In this document: piece after piece, positions 34,541-42,887 of the stretch
Numbering within the stretch: the stretch's first letter is position 1
Layout: each line of letters begins with the position of its first letter
Assembly (NCBI RefSeq): GCF_026342435.1
Contig: NZ_JAPEMT010000003.1
Coordinates: forward strand, 1,116,001 to 1,180,000
Origin: Streptomyces sp. NBC_00237
Lineage (GTDB): Bacteria > Actinomycetota > Actinomycetes > Streptomycetales > Streptomycetaceae
Length of the DNA stretch: 64,000 nt
Direction: 5' to 3'
Notes under the pieces: model-generated
What the model was told of the DNA's origin: nothing
The model's database searches: none
Seen by the model: only the letters and a program-made list of their open reading frames with translations
Position numbers and translations under genes: made by a program

Positions 34541-35033
34541 GTGGCGGGAGATCAAGAAGGTCGGGGTGCCCGTTACCTCGGACCCGAACAGGCGGCCATC
34601 CGCCTCGGCGTACGCCGTACCGACCTCCACGAGCTCCGCCGCCTGGGCTGGCTGCGCCCTTCCCGCACAGTCACAATCACCTACAGCAGTTCCCGCGGCG
34701 GCCTCGTCGCCGTCGACCTGTACGCCGGCCTCGACGTCGCGCTGCTCCCGCTCGTACGGCACGACGTCGATTGGTCTGCTCTGCGTTTGGTGGGCCGGGG
34801 CCGCCGCTCCCCGCTGGCCGCGCTCACCCCGGACGAAGGCGAGCACCTGGTGCCGCTGGCGCGGGTGAGCCGGATCGCCGGGTGCGGCGGGCGGCCGGGG
34901 CCCGGTGGCGGCGTCTGCCCGACTTCCCCGCACTGGCCCAGGGCCCGGCGGCGAACCCGCGCTTCCGGGCCGCCGACGTGGTCCCGTGGCTGCTGGCCCA
35001 CGGCAAGTTGGCCCTGCCCAGCGCCGTCTGCTG
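34541..35033 (+). pseudogene. HTH-type conserved gene with a frameshift
   Basis: The first part from GTG 34541 encodes a MerR/HTH-like start (LGPEQAAIRLGVRRTDLHEL) followed by PLARVSRIAG. The expected continuation (RRAAGARWRRLPDFPALAQ through FRAADVVPWLLAHGKLALPS) is in another frame and ends at 35033. A one- or two-base change around 34880 thus broke the gene. Similar proteins occur in Streptomyces but their role is not known to me. It lies upstream of an XRE regulator. Confidence 0.55.
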
Positions 35034-35251
35034 ACGGCCGCCCGGACACTGCCCGAAAGGGCAGCCACTGCGAGAGCGGGCCTGGACCAGCCGTAGCTCC
35101 GGCCGGCCCGAGCCCGCCCTGGCCTTGGATCAGGCCGAATGTCTCAAGGGGCCCTCCGTCCGTCACCAACTCGCCCCAGACGGCGCCCTGTTGCTGTGTA
35201 CTGGCTGTACGGCCACATCCAGGAGCACTCGTGCACGGCGAGGGGATCGTG

Positions 35252-36022
35252 ATGGTGGAGGAAGGCGTGGAGTCCGCGCTGCGGCGGGCCCGGGATGCGC
35301 GGAACATGACGCTGGAGGAGACCGCGGAGGCGTTGAACGCGCTCACCGGGCTGGCGGCGGATGCGAGTCTGGTCAGTGCGTGGGAGTCGGGGCGTAAGCG
35401 GACGGGGAAGCGGAACCGGGCAGGGCTGTGCCGGTTGTACCGGGAGCGGCCGGAGGTGTTGTTCGCCCATCAGGACGGGGCGGCCACCAGCGTGTTGGAG
35501 ATGTCCGGGATCACGGAGGTTGTCAGGGTGCTTACCCGGTGGACCGAGCTGGTCGAGGCGATGATCGAGGTCGCGGCGGGCGCCCGCGAGCAGCTGGTGG
35601 TCACCGGCAGCCGGTCGCGGGAGAAGGCGTATCTGGCGGCGATCGAGACCGCGGTGGCGCAGGAGCCGGACCTGGTGCATTACCGGGTGCTGTACGGGCC
35701 GCCCCGCCACCGTGAACTCGTCGGCCACCTGGCGCGGCTGCTGGAGCTGCGCGATCCCGCCGCCCGCCACCACGGCGTCAAGACCCTCCACATCGGGATG
35801 GTCGAACCGGCCGCAGCGATGGAGCGGTTCTTCGTGGCTTCTGAAACGGCGGCGGTTGTCCCGCTGCCGTCGTTCCACGGTGCGGAGGGTTTCGACTGCG
35901 GGATCGTGCTGGGGCGGGAGGCGGCGGTGGGGCTGGTTCACCATGGGCGGGAGGCGTGCGCGTCCGCACGGCCGGTGGAGACGATCGAGGCCGTCCGCGC
36001 ACTGCCGGTACGGAACGCCTGA
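35252..36022 (+). CDS. XRE-family HTH regulator with C-terminal ligand-type domain
   Basis: The 256-residue protein has an N-terminal XRE HTH (ALRRARDARNMTLEETAEAL through SLVSAWESGRKRTG) and a larger C-terminal domain of unknown ligand (EQLVVTGSRSREKAYLAAIE, then VLYGPPRHRELVGHLARLL). GTG 35249 and ATG 35252 are both possible after AGGGG at 35240. The next gene, an M20-type hydrolase, starts 17 bases later and is probably in the same operon, so the regulator may sense its substrate or product (inference). Confidence 0.82.
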   Translation: MVEEGVESALRRARDARNMTLEETAEALNALTGLAADASLVSAWESGRKRTGKRNRAGLCRLYRERPEVLFAHQDGAATSVLEMSGITEVVRVLTRWTELVEAMIEVAAGAREQLVVTGSRSREKAYLAAIETAVAQEPDLVHYRVLYGPPRHRELVGHLARLLELRDPAARHHGVKTLHIGMVEPAAAMERFFVASETAAVVPLPSFHGAEGFDCGIVLGREAAVGLVHHGREACASARPVETIEAVRALPVRNA

Positions 36023-36038
36023 CGTGGTGGGGAGAAGC

Positions 36039-37235
36039 GTGAGCAACAACCGTCGAACCGTTTCCGAGGAGCGGATGGCGTCCGTGGTGGCGCTGGCGCA
36101 GGAGCTGATCCGACGGCCCAGCCGGGGCGGGATCGACGACTACGGGCCGGTCTTGGAAGTCCTCGAATCCTGGCTCGCAGCCCACGCTCTGCCGCACCGC
36201 CGCCTGCAGGACAGCGACGGTCAGGTGGTGGGCCTGCTGGTAGAGATCGCCGGGGGGCGCTCGGGGGAGTGGTGGACGCTGGACGCCTGCGTCGACACCG
36301 CCCCGTACGGTGACGAAGCCGCCTGGTCGTTCCCCCCGGACAGCGGCGACGTCGTGGACGGCTGGCTGCGGGGCCGGGGCGCGGCCGACTCCAAGCTGGC
36401 CGCCTCCCTGTTCTGCCACCTCGCCGCCGAACTCCGGCCCCGCGCCGCCGACCTGGCCGGCGGGCTGGCCGTGCTCCTGGACGTCGACGAGCACACCGGC
36501 GCCTTCGGCGGCGCCCGCGCCTACCTCGCCGACCCGCACGCGGTCCGCCCGGTAGGCGTGATGATCGGCTACCCGGGGCTGGAGGACGTCGTGGTCGGCG
36601 GCCGGGGCCTGTGGCGGGCCACCCTCGCCGTCCATGCCCCCTCCGGGCACTCGGGATCGTCCCGCCAGGTGGTGGGCGCGATCTCCCGCGCCGCCCACCT
36701 CGTACGGCTCTTGGACGAGGCGCAACTCCCCGGCCCGGGCACCGGCTCGGAGTTCCCGCTGGGGCCGAAGCTGTCGGTGACCGCCCTGCACGGCGGGCAG
36801 GGCTTCTCGGTGACGCCCTCCCGGTGCGAGCTGAACGTCGACGTACGCACCACCCCCTCCTTCGACGCACACGACGCGGAGACCGTGGTCCGCAAGGCGG
36901 TCGCCGAACTCGACGCCGACCTGCCTGCCCCCGTACCGACGGAGGTGGTCCCGGTCGCGTCCTGGCCGCCTTTCCGCCTCGATGAGGACGAGCAGCCCGC
37001 CGCGGCACTCCTGGCGGCCACAGCCCGGGAAGGACTGTCGGTGCGGCCGAAGACCGCGGGCCCCAGCAACATCGGCAACCTGCTGGCCGGTGAGGGCATC
37101 CGGGCGACGGCCGGTTTCGGGGTGGCGTACGAGGGCCTGCACGGGATCGACGAACGCGCCGACCTCGCCACCCTGCCCCAGGTCTACGCCGTCTACCGGC
37201 AGGCCGTCCTGGACCTGCTAAGGGCTGTCCCGTAA
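36039..37235 (+). CDS. M20-family amidohydrolase/peptidase with altered metal ligands
   Basis: The 398-residue protein follows the ArgE/DapE layout, with GRGAADSK (Asp117), a lid-domain GHSGSS and a late LHGIDE. Key ligands differ: the His-x-Asp of the family reads Cys84-Val-Asp86, the Glu-Glu pair reads Glu151-His152 and the usual acidic ligand near 179 reads Tyr. GGGGAG precedes GTG 36039. The last four codons and stop come from the IS5 element beginning at 37221, so the native C-terminus is probably altered. Activity is uncertain. Confidence 0.8.
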   Translation: MSNNRRTVSEERMASVVALAQELIRRPSRGGIDDYGPVLEVLESWLAAHALPHRRLQDSDGQVVGLLVEIAGGRSGEWWTLDACVDTAPYGDEAAWSFPPDSGDVVDGWLRGRGAADSKLAASLFCHLAAELRPRAADLAGGLAVLLDVDEHTGAFGGARAYLADPHAVRPVGVMIGYPGLEDVVVGGRGLWRATLAVHAPSGHSGSSRQVVGAISRAAHLVRLLDEAQLPGPGTGSEFPLGPKLSVTALHGGQGFSVTPSRCELNVDVRTTPSFDAHDAETVVRKAVAELDADLPAPVPTEVVPVASWPPFRLDEDEQPAAALLAATAREGLSVRPKTAGPSNIGNLLAGEGIRATAGFGVAYEGLHGIDERADLATLPQVYAVYRQAVLDLLRAVP

Positions 37236-38097
37236 CACCTGGTCATGGGTGAGATGATCTTGATGTGGCTGGTGTGATCACGGCGTCGGAGCCGTCTTGG
37301 ATAGCCCCGTTCACCGGGCTGAGCCCGCGCGGCTTCGGCAAGTTGATGACCGCCGTGCGGCGCGAGGTCTCGGATGAGCCGCGGCGTGGACGGCCGTGGA
37401 GCCTGACGCTGGAGGACCGGGTTCTGCTGGTCGCGGCGTACTGGCGCACCAACCTGACGCTGCGCCAACTCGCCCCGCTCTTCGGCGTCTCGAAGTCGGC
37501 CGCCGACCGGATCATCGACCATCTCGGCCCCAAGCTCGCGCTCCAGCCGCGTCGGCGATTTCGTAAGGACACCGTGCTGATCGTGGACGGCACCCTGGTG
37601 CCCACCCGCGACCACACCGTGGCCGAGCAGTCGAAGAACTACCGCTACTCGACGAACCACCAGGTCGTCATCGACGCCGACACCCAACTCGTCGTCGTGG
37701 TCGGCCGCCCCTTGCCCGGCAACCGCAACGACTGCAAGGCATGGGAGGAATCCGGTGCGAAGGATGCGGTCGGCAAGACCATGACCATCGCGGACGGCGG
37801 CTACCCGGGCACCGGCCTGGTAATGCCGCACCGCCGCCGCAAAGGCGAAGAACTGGCCGACTGGCAACGGACTCACAACAAGTCCCACAAAAAGGTCCGC
37901 GCACGCGTCGAGCACGTCTTCGCCCGCATGAAGTGCTGGAAGATCCTGCGCGATTGCCGCCTCAAGGGCGACGGCGTCCACCACGCCATGCTCGGTATCG
38001 CCCGTCTGCACAACCTCAACCTCGCCGGATAGGCGGCAGATCCCGCAACGACCGACCGCACCCGGGCCACACCGAAGATCATTTACGGGACAACACT
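37221..38097 (+). mobile_element. IS5-family insertion sequence
   Basis: Terminal inverted repeats of about 15 bp (AGGGCTGTCCCGTAA at the left, the complement of TTACGGGACAACACT at the right) enclose one transposase gene. A TA dinucleotide occurs at both flanks (37219-37220 and 38098-38099), consistent with a 2-bp target duplication. It is inserted in the 3' end of the M20 gene and supplies its stop codon. Confidence 0.82.
37265..38032 (+). CDS. IS5-family transposase (DDE type)
   Basis: The 255-residue protein has an N-terminal HTH (TLRQLAPLFGVSKSAADRII) and a DDE domain with VLIVDGTLVPT, IADGGYPGTGLV and ARVEHVFARMK supplying Asp, Asp and Glu. The GTG start at 37265 lies just inside the left repeat. 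It appears complete. Confidence 0.92.
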   Translation: MAGVITASEPSWIAPFTGLSPRGFGKLMTAVRREVSDEPRRGRPWSLTLEDRVLLVAAYWRTNLTLRQLAPLFGVSKSAADRIIDHLGPKLALQPRRRFRKDTVLIVDGTLVPTRDHTVAEQSKNYRYSTNHQVVIDADTQLVVVVGRPLPGNRNDCKAWEESGAKDAVGKTMTIADGGYPGTGLVMPHRRRKGEELADWQRTHNKSHKKVRARVEHVFARMKCWKILRDCRLKGDGVHHAMLGIARLHNLNLAG

Positions 38098-38176
38098 TAG
38101 TCGTGTGGGGTGAGCGATCCAGTAGCCGTCAATGAGACGGGGGTTGCTGGTAACGGGCCGGTGTTCCGAGTCTGCG

Positions 38177-39160
38177 CTATTGGGGGATGGTGAGCAGGAT
38201 GCGGCCGTGGCGACCGCCGGCGTCGACGTGGTCGTGGGCCTTGGCGATGTCGTCCAGCGGGTAACAGTCGCCGACGGCGACAGTGAGGGCGCCGACAGCG
38301 GCTGCGGAGGTGAGGTCGCGGGCGGCCTGGCGCTTGGCCTCGGCGGGGAAGTCGTCGCTGCCGAGGAGCCGGAGGGTGACGTTGTTGAACAGCAGTGGCC
38401 AGAAGGGGATCTCGGTGCGGTCCGTGCGGGTGGCGTAGGCGGCGATGACGGCGTTGTTGGCGGCGACGGCGTTGTCGAGGTCGGCGTTGTCGGACAGCGC
38501 GACCTCGATGATCCGGTTGACGCCCCGCGGCGCGTGCGCGCGGATGGCAGCGGCGGGGTCGCCAGTGTCCAGGGCGACGGCGTGGGAGACGACGGCCGGG
38601 TCGATGTGGTCGAGGTCCTCGGTGCGGCGGACGGTCGCGATCACGGTGGCGCCGGCCCAGTGGGCGAGCTGGGCGGCCAGGGAGCCGACGCCGCCGAGAA
38701 CTCCGTGGACCAGGACCAGTTGGCCGTCGACCGGGCCGTCGGCGAAGACGGTGCGGTGGGCGGTGATGCCGGGGATGCCGAGGCTCGCGCCCAGCTCGTC
38801 ACTGAGGTGGTCGGGCAGAGGTGCGGCCTGGTGGTCGGGTACGACGGTGTACTGGGCGGCGGTGCCGAAGGGGCGGTAGGACTGGGCACCGTGCACCCAG
38901 ACCCGTTGTCCGACGCGGCGGGCGTCGACTTGGGCGCCCACGGCGTCAATGACTCCGGCGGCGTCGCTGTGCGGGATCACTCGCGGGTAGGGCATGGACG
39001 AGCCGAGCCAGCCGCGCCGTTTCTTGGTGTCACCGGGGTTAACGCCCGAGACGGTGACGCGGACGCGGACCTCGCCGGGGCCGGGGACGGGATCAGGGAG
39101 TTCGCCAACGTGCAGGACATCGGCGGCGGGGCCCTGGTCGTCGTACCAGGAAGCAAGCAT
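38177..39160 (-). CDS. Zinc-independent quinone oxidoreductase (medium-chain dehydrogenase family)
   Basis: The 327-residue protein has the MDR N-terminal catalytic domain (GEVRVRVTVSGVNPGDTKKR) and the NADPH-binding motif VHGVLGGVGSLAAQLAHWAG. It lacks the zinc-binding Cys set, as in quinone oxidoreductases. GGAGG lies seven bases before the ATG at 39160. It is 20 bases downstream of the PadR gene on the same strand, so probably in its operon and under its control. Confidence 0.9.
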   Translation of the reverse strand: MLASWYDDQGPAADVLHVGELPDPVPGPGEVRVRVTVSGVNPGDTKKRRGWLGSSMPYPRVIPHSDAAGVIDAVGAQVDARRVGQRVWVHGAQSYRPFGTAAQYTVVPDHQAAPLPDHLSDELGASLGIPGITAHRTVFADGPVDGQLVLVHGVLGGVGSLAAQLAHWAGATVIATVRRTEDLDHIDPAVVSHAVALDTGDPAAAIRAHAPRGVNRIIEVALSDNADLDNAVAANNAVIAAYATRTDRTEIPFWPLLFNNVTLRLLGSDDFPAEAKRQAARDLTSAAAVGALTVAVGDCYPLDDIAKAHDHVDAGGRHGRILLTIPQ

Positions 39161-39180
39161 GGGGGTACCTCCGTAGGCAG

Positions 39181-39759
39181 TCAGCTCGCGGGAGCGGCGG
39201 GCGCATGCATATCGCTGTCGGTGCATGCGGTGTCGAATGCGGGCGGTTTCTCGCCGAGGGTCTCGCGCAGCCAGGTCCGTTCGGCGCGGCTGGTGGCGCG
39301 GGCGGTGAGCAGCATGCCCCGCCGGTAGGGGTCGGCGATCTCCTCGGCATACAGGGGCCGCTCGTTGTCGTAGAAGAAGCTCGCCGGTTCTTCCAGGAAC
39401 TCCAGCCGTCTGCGCAGCACCGCATGCTGTTCGGCCACGACGGGCAGGTGGGAGAGAAATGCCAGGACGACGTAGAACCGGGTGAAGTCGGTGATCTCGT
39501 GGTCGGCGGGCTTGCACAGACGCTGAAGCATTTCGGCCCGCCCGGCCGCGGTCAGGCTGAGCACGTACCGGGCCGCCCCCGCGGCCGGGTCGGCACGCCT
39601 CTCGATCAAGCCCGCCTTGGTCAGGCGATTGATCGCCGGGTACAGGCTGCCATCACTGACCGGCCGTGTGTAGCCGGTCAGCTGTACAACGCGGCGGCGC
39701 AGCTCGTGTCCGGGCAGGGGGGCCTCGGCCAGGAAGCCGAGTATCGCGAGTTCCAGCAT
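39181..39759 (-). CDS. PadR-family transcriptional regulator
   Basis: The 192-residue protein starts MLELAILGFLAEAPLPGHEL with a PadR winged helix (GSLYPAINRLTKAGLIERR) and a C-terminal dimerisation helix region. It is divergent from a SnoaL-like gene, with a double palindrome between them at 39780-39811, and is followed by a quinone oxidoreductase gene. PadR proteins repress genes for detoxification of phenolics or drugs. It likely represses itself, the oxidoreductase and the divergent gene (inference). Confidence 0.92.
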   Translation of the reverse strand: MLELAILGFLAEAPLPGHELRRRVVQLTGYTRPVSDGSLYPAINRLTKAGLIERRADPAAGAARYVLSLTAAGRAEMLQRLCKPADHEITDFTRFYVVLAFLSHLPVVAEQHAVLRRRLEFLEEPASFFYDNERPLYAEEIADPYRRGMLLTARATSRAERTWLRETLGEKPPAFDTACTDSDMHAPAAPAS

Positions 39760-39779
39760 GAGCCCATCCTCGCACAACT

Positions 39780-39811
39780 ACATCGAATCGATGTGAACAT
39801 CGATTCGATGT
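39780..39811. promoter_or_regulatory. Double palindromic PadR operator
   Basis: Two 15-bp units, ACATCGAATCGATGT and ACATCGATTCGATGT, are separated by GA and lie 20 bases upstream of the PadR start. The ATGT/ACAT ends fit the usual PadR operator pattern. Confidence 0.75.
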
Positions 39812-39858
39812 TACGGTCACAGGCATCCACCCACCGTCTTTTGGAGAGGCCCAGCAAG

Positions 39859-40278
39859 ATGCCGTCACAGTCCAGCGAGTCAGTGATGAACCGCTTCGTC
39901 GAGTTCATCAACACGGGCAACGAGGAGCTCGCCCGCGAGGTCATTTCTCCTGACGCGGTGTTCCACGCACCCAGTCACCCGGAACCCCTGCGAGGGCCCG
40001 AGGGGTACATGGAAGTCCTCGGGATGATGCCCAGCGGCTTCCCGGACGTCCAGTGGACGCTGGAGGAGACGGTCACCGAAGGCGACACGGTCGCCGCGCG
40101 GTTCACCATGCGGGGAACCCACGACGGTGAATTCTTCGGGATCCCGGCGAGCGGCAACAAGATCTCGGTGCAGGCCATGAACTTCTACTACCTGGCCGAC
40201 GGCCTGATCGTCGGCGAACGGGGCCAGCCCGACCTCCTCGGGGTGATGCAGCAGATCGGTGCCGTACCGGCGCCGTGA
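39859..40278 (+). CDS. SnoaL-like/ester-cyclase-family protein
   Basis: The 139-residue NTF2-like protein has VMNRFVEFINTGNEELAREV, PDAVFHAP and FTMRGTHDGEFFGIPASGNKI, typical of the SnoaL-like (ester cyclase) family. Such proteins are small barrels acting as cyclases, hydrolases or with unknown substrates. It is divergent from and probably controlled by the PadR gene. The start at 39859 follows the palindromic operator. Confidence 0.85.
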   Translation: MPSQSSESVMNRFVEFINTGNEELAREVISPDAVFHAPSHPEPLRGPEGYMEVLGMMPSGFPDVQWTLEETVTEGDTVAARFTMRGTHDGEFFGIPASGNKISVQAMNFYYLADGLIVGERGQPDLLGVMQQIGAVPAP

Positions 40279-40660
40279 ACCTCGTCGTGCCGCGTGAGCC
40301 TGCTATCGCACGGAACTGCCGCTGCCGGCAGGTACGTCGCTACGGCAGAGGGGGAAGGCCACACCTGGCCGCGGGCGGCCGGCGTGGGTTCACTGCAAGA
40401 GGATGGTCTTCCACATGACGTTCCTTGCCATCCAACCCAGTCGGCGCAGACCAGAGGGTCCGTGCCGAAGGAAGCGTCACGCGACTGCGTTGACAGCGAA
40501 GTTAGTCCGCGCAGGTCAGCGACTCCGGCCGGACTAACTTCAATGTCAAAGAACACCGGACAACAAGCGCCTTCCGCATTAACTGACGTAGCCAGGGTTT
40601 GTTACCGGCTGTGCCGCCGCCTCGGGGAGGGGGCGCGCGGCGACGTGCGGGGCCAGCTGG
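40279..40660. other. Gap with a large inverted repeat, otherwise nothing recognised
   Basis: No gene is supported in these 382 bases. The only clear structure is the 20-bp inverted repeat at 40490-40549, listed separately. Confidence 0.4.
40490..40549. repeat. 20-bp inverted repeat with 20-base spacer
   Basis: The arms 40490-40509 and 40530-40549 pair at 18 of 20 positions; the inner 12 bases (GAAGTTAGTCCG and its complement) pair perfectly. It sits between the SnoaL-like gene and a convergent VOC gene, so it could be a terminator, a solo transposon end pair or a regulatory RNA structure. Confidence 0.65.
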
Positions 40661-41035
40661 TCAGTGGTCCTGGGGGGAGCTGAGGCACAGGGGCTGGCCG
40701 GAGGGGTCGAGCAGGACGGTCCACTGGCCTTCGCCGGGCTGGAAGTCGGGCTTGGTGGCACCGGCCTGGAGAAGCTGCTCGACGGCCTTCTCGGTGTCCT
40801 CGACGCGGAAGTCGAGGTGGAAGTCGAGGGTGTCGGCGGGCCAGTCGGGTGCCGTGAAGCCGTCTTTGTGGGCGAAGACGAGCATCTGGTCGCCGGTGCC
40901 GACGATGGCGTGGGTGTCTTCCTCGGCCATGATGGGCCAGCCGGTGAGCTGGTGGTAGAAGGTGGCCATGGCGCGCGGGTCGTCGCAGTTCCATGCGGTG
41001 CTGACGATGGTGGCGTTGAGCGGGGTCACGTGCAT
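40661..41035 (-). CDS. VOC-family protein (glyoxalase-like), 1 of 3
   Basis: The 124-residue protein has the VOC beta-alpha-beta repeats (WNCDDPRAMATFYHQLTGWP, LDFHLDFRVEDTEKAVEQLL, LLDPSGQPLCL). The family includes glyoxalases, dioxygenases and drug-binding resistance proteins. It is the last of three tandem minus-strand VOC genes of clearly different sequence. Substrate unknown. Confidence 0.88.
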   Translation of the reverse strand: MHVTPLNATIVSTAWNCDDPRAMATFYHQLTGWPIMAEEDTHAIVGTGDQMLVFAHKDGFTAPDWPADTLDFHLDFRVEDTEKAVEQLLQAGATKPDFQPGEGQWTVLLDPSGQPLCLSSPQDH

Positions 41036-41090
41036 CCCTTACGTGCTGGGGCGGGCGGGGCGGGCGGCCGTGGTGGCTGGCCGCCCGGGG

Positions 41091-41465
41091 TTACGGCTTC
41101 TGGGTGATGCCGATGAAGTTGCCGTCGGGGTCGGTGAAGTAGGCGTAGTGGCCGATTTCGGGGGCGATTTCGGTCTTGGTGACGACGGTCTTGCCGCCAA
41201 GGGAGTTGACCTTGGCGAGGGTGGCGTCGATGTCGTCGACGGTGAAGACGGTGGTGGGGCTGCCGATGGTGTTGACGCCGTCGGCGGGGCCGCCCTTGTC
41301 CGCGCCGTCCTTGATGAGACCGATGTCAGGGCCGCCGGCGGAGCTGAAGAGGGGGTAGTCGGGCATCTCCATCTTCAGTTCCAGGTCGAAGACGCCGGTG
41401 TAGAACTCCCGGGCGGTCTGCGGGTCCTTCACGGTGAAGTCGACGAGCGAGATGTGGTTCGGCAT
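41091..41465 (-). CDS. VOC-family protein, 2 of 3
   Basis: The 124-residue protein starts MPNHISLVDFTVKDPQTARE and ends with YFTDPDGNFIGITQKP, the usual VOC C-terminus with the metal-site strand. ATG at 41465. It lies 88 bases downstream of the first VOC gene. Substrate unknown. Confidence 0.9.
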   Translation of the reverse strand: MPNHISLVDFTVKDPQTAREFYTGVFDLELKMEMPDYPLFSSAGGPDIGLIKDGADKGGPADGVNTIGSPTTVFTVDDIDATLAKVNSLGGKTVVTKTEIAPEIGHYAYFTDPDGNFIGITQKP

Positions 41466-41553
41466 GAGGGTCTCCCCTGAGGTGTTGTTGCGGTGGTCCG
41501 TCCGTGCCGCTGGGGTGGGGGCAGTACGCCCCGGGGCCCAATGCGAGGGCGGG

Positions 41554-41931
41554 TCAGGCGGCGGGGGCGCTGAGGGCCATCGCGTAGCCGTTGGGGTCGC
41601 GGAAGTAGAGCATCCGGAAACCGCCGTCGCTGGCTTCCTTGAGGACCTCGACCTTGTCGCGGACGCGGGCGACCGCGGCGTCGAAGTCGGGGGCGTTGAG
41701 GTAGAAGAACCCGGAGGCGCCCAGCGGGCGGGCGGTCTGCGGCAGGAAGTCCCGGACGCTGTCCTCGGGCTGGACCATGAACGCCATCGTGTCGCCGTTG
41801 AAGACCAGATGGATCGGGTGGTCCTGGGCGACGCTCTCGCGGCCGACGGTGAAGCCCAGGCTCTCGTAGAAGTCCAGGGTCTCGGTGATGTCGCGGACGG
41901 CGAGACAGGCGGTGAAGTTTGCGGTCTGCAC
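41554..41931 (-). CDS. VOC-family protein, 3 of 3 (first in order of transcription)
   Basis: The 125-residue protein has LAVRDITETLDFYESLGFTV, a DHPIHLVFNGDTMAFMV segment and YFRDPNGYAMAL. It is divergent from the TetR gene at 42270, whose product probably controls the three-gene VOC unit (inference). Confidence 0.9.
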   Translation of the reverse strand: MQTANFTACLAVRDITETLDFYESLGFTVGRESVAQDHPIHLVFNGDTMAFMVQPEDSVRDFLPQTARPLGASGFFYLNAPDFDAAVARVRDKVEVLKEASDGGFRMLYFRDPNGYAMALSAPAA

Positions 41932-42269
41932 AAGTGCTCCTGGTGCTGGTCGGCCCCCCGGCTCGAACGATACATTTGTACTGTACTGATTCGAACAGGT
42001 GGGAGCAACCGGACAAAGCCATCGTCGATGACATCCCCGCGCTCCGCACCTCTAGGGCGAAGCTCGCGATGCAAGGCCACTGTCTGCGGAAAAGACCTGC
42101 TGGTGGGCCGTAGGTGGTCGCGCAGGGCCGGGTGACCAAGGGTCGGGGCGCCCGTGGTCCGCCATTTCCGTACGTTCGTACTAAACTGCGGGCAGAGGCC
42201 CCCGATGATGGAGAACCGCATGCGCACCGCACCGCTTTGGACCGTGCCCGCCCCGGGCGGTCACCGCTG
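41932..42269. promoter_or_regulatory. Divergent promoter region between VOC and TetR genes
   Basis: The 338-base gap has two related GTAC-containing sites: around 41970-41985 (TTGTACTGTACTGA) and around 42171-42187 (CGTACGTTCGTACTAAA). TetR proteins often bind such GTAC palindromes, so both are candidate operators. Confidence 0.45.
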
Positions 42270-42887
42270 ATGGCCGACAACGACGTCCCGCGCCGGCGCA
42301 GGGACCCCCAGCGGCGGATCGAAGAGATCGTCACCGCCACCGAGCGGGTCATCGCCACCAAGGGCATCGAGGGGCTCACCCACCGGGCGGTCGCCGAGGA
42401 AGCGGGCGTGCCCCTGGGGGCGACGACGTACCACTTCGCGACCCGTGAGGACCTCATCAAGGCGGCCCTGCAGCGCGCCGTCGACCGGTTCGGCGCCTAC
42501 CTCGACACCTGGACCGCCCAACGGCCGAACCTGGCCCCCGAGCAGTACGCGGTCCTCCTCGCGGACGCCCTGATGGGCAGCTTCACCGCCGAGGGGCGCG
42601 GGCAGAGCGTGATGGAGTTCGAGCTCTACCTCGCCGCCCTGCGCCGCCCCGAACTACGTGAGATCGCCGACCAGTACACCGAGCTCAACATCCGCGCCTG
42701 CGCGAAGTACACCGACCCCGTCACCGCCGCCGCCGTTGCCGCCGCGACCAACGGCATCACCCTGCGCGGCTTGGCCAACAGCCGCCCGCCCACCCGTGAC
42801 GACGTCGAAGCGATCCTGCGCCGCATCCTCACCCCCAACCCCGCCCTCGCCCCGGCCACACCGGCCGAAACAGGCGTCGACGCGTGA
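42270..42887 (+). CDS. TetR-family transcriptional regulator
   Basis: The 205-residue protein has an N-terminal TetR HTH (EGLTHRAVAEEAGVPLGATT, then YHF) and an all-helical ligand domain. The start at ATG 42270 is chosen because the upstream frame is Pro/Arg-rich. Its stop overlaps the next gene's GTG by four bases. It is divergent from the VOC genes and likely responds to a toxic small molecule. Confidence 0.9.
   Translation: MADNDVPRRRRDPQRRIEEIVTATERVIATKGIEGLTHRAVAEEAGVPLGATTYHFATREDLIKAALQRAVDRFGAYLDTWTAQRPNLAPEQYAVLLADALMGSFTAEGRGQSVMEFELYLAALRRPELREIADQYTELNIRACAKYTDPVTAAAVAAATNGITLRGLANSRPPTRDDVEAILRRILTPNPALAPATPAETGVDA

Noticed and set aside
40279..40660. CRISPR-like or tRNA feature around the inverted repeat
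   Set aside because: There is one inverted repeat only, no repeated units with spacers and no tRNA fold.
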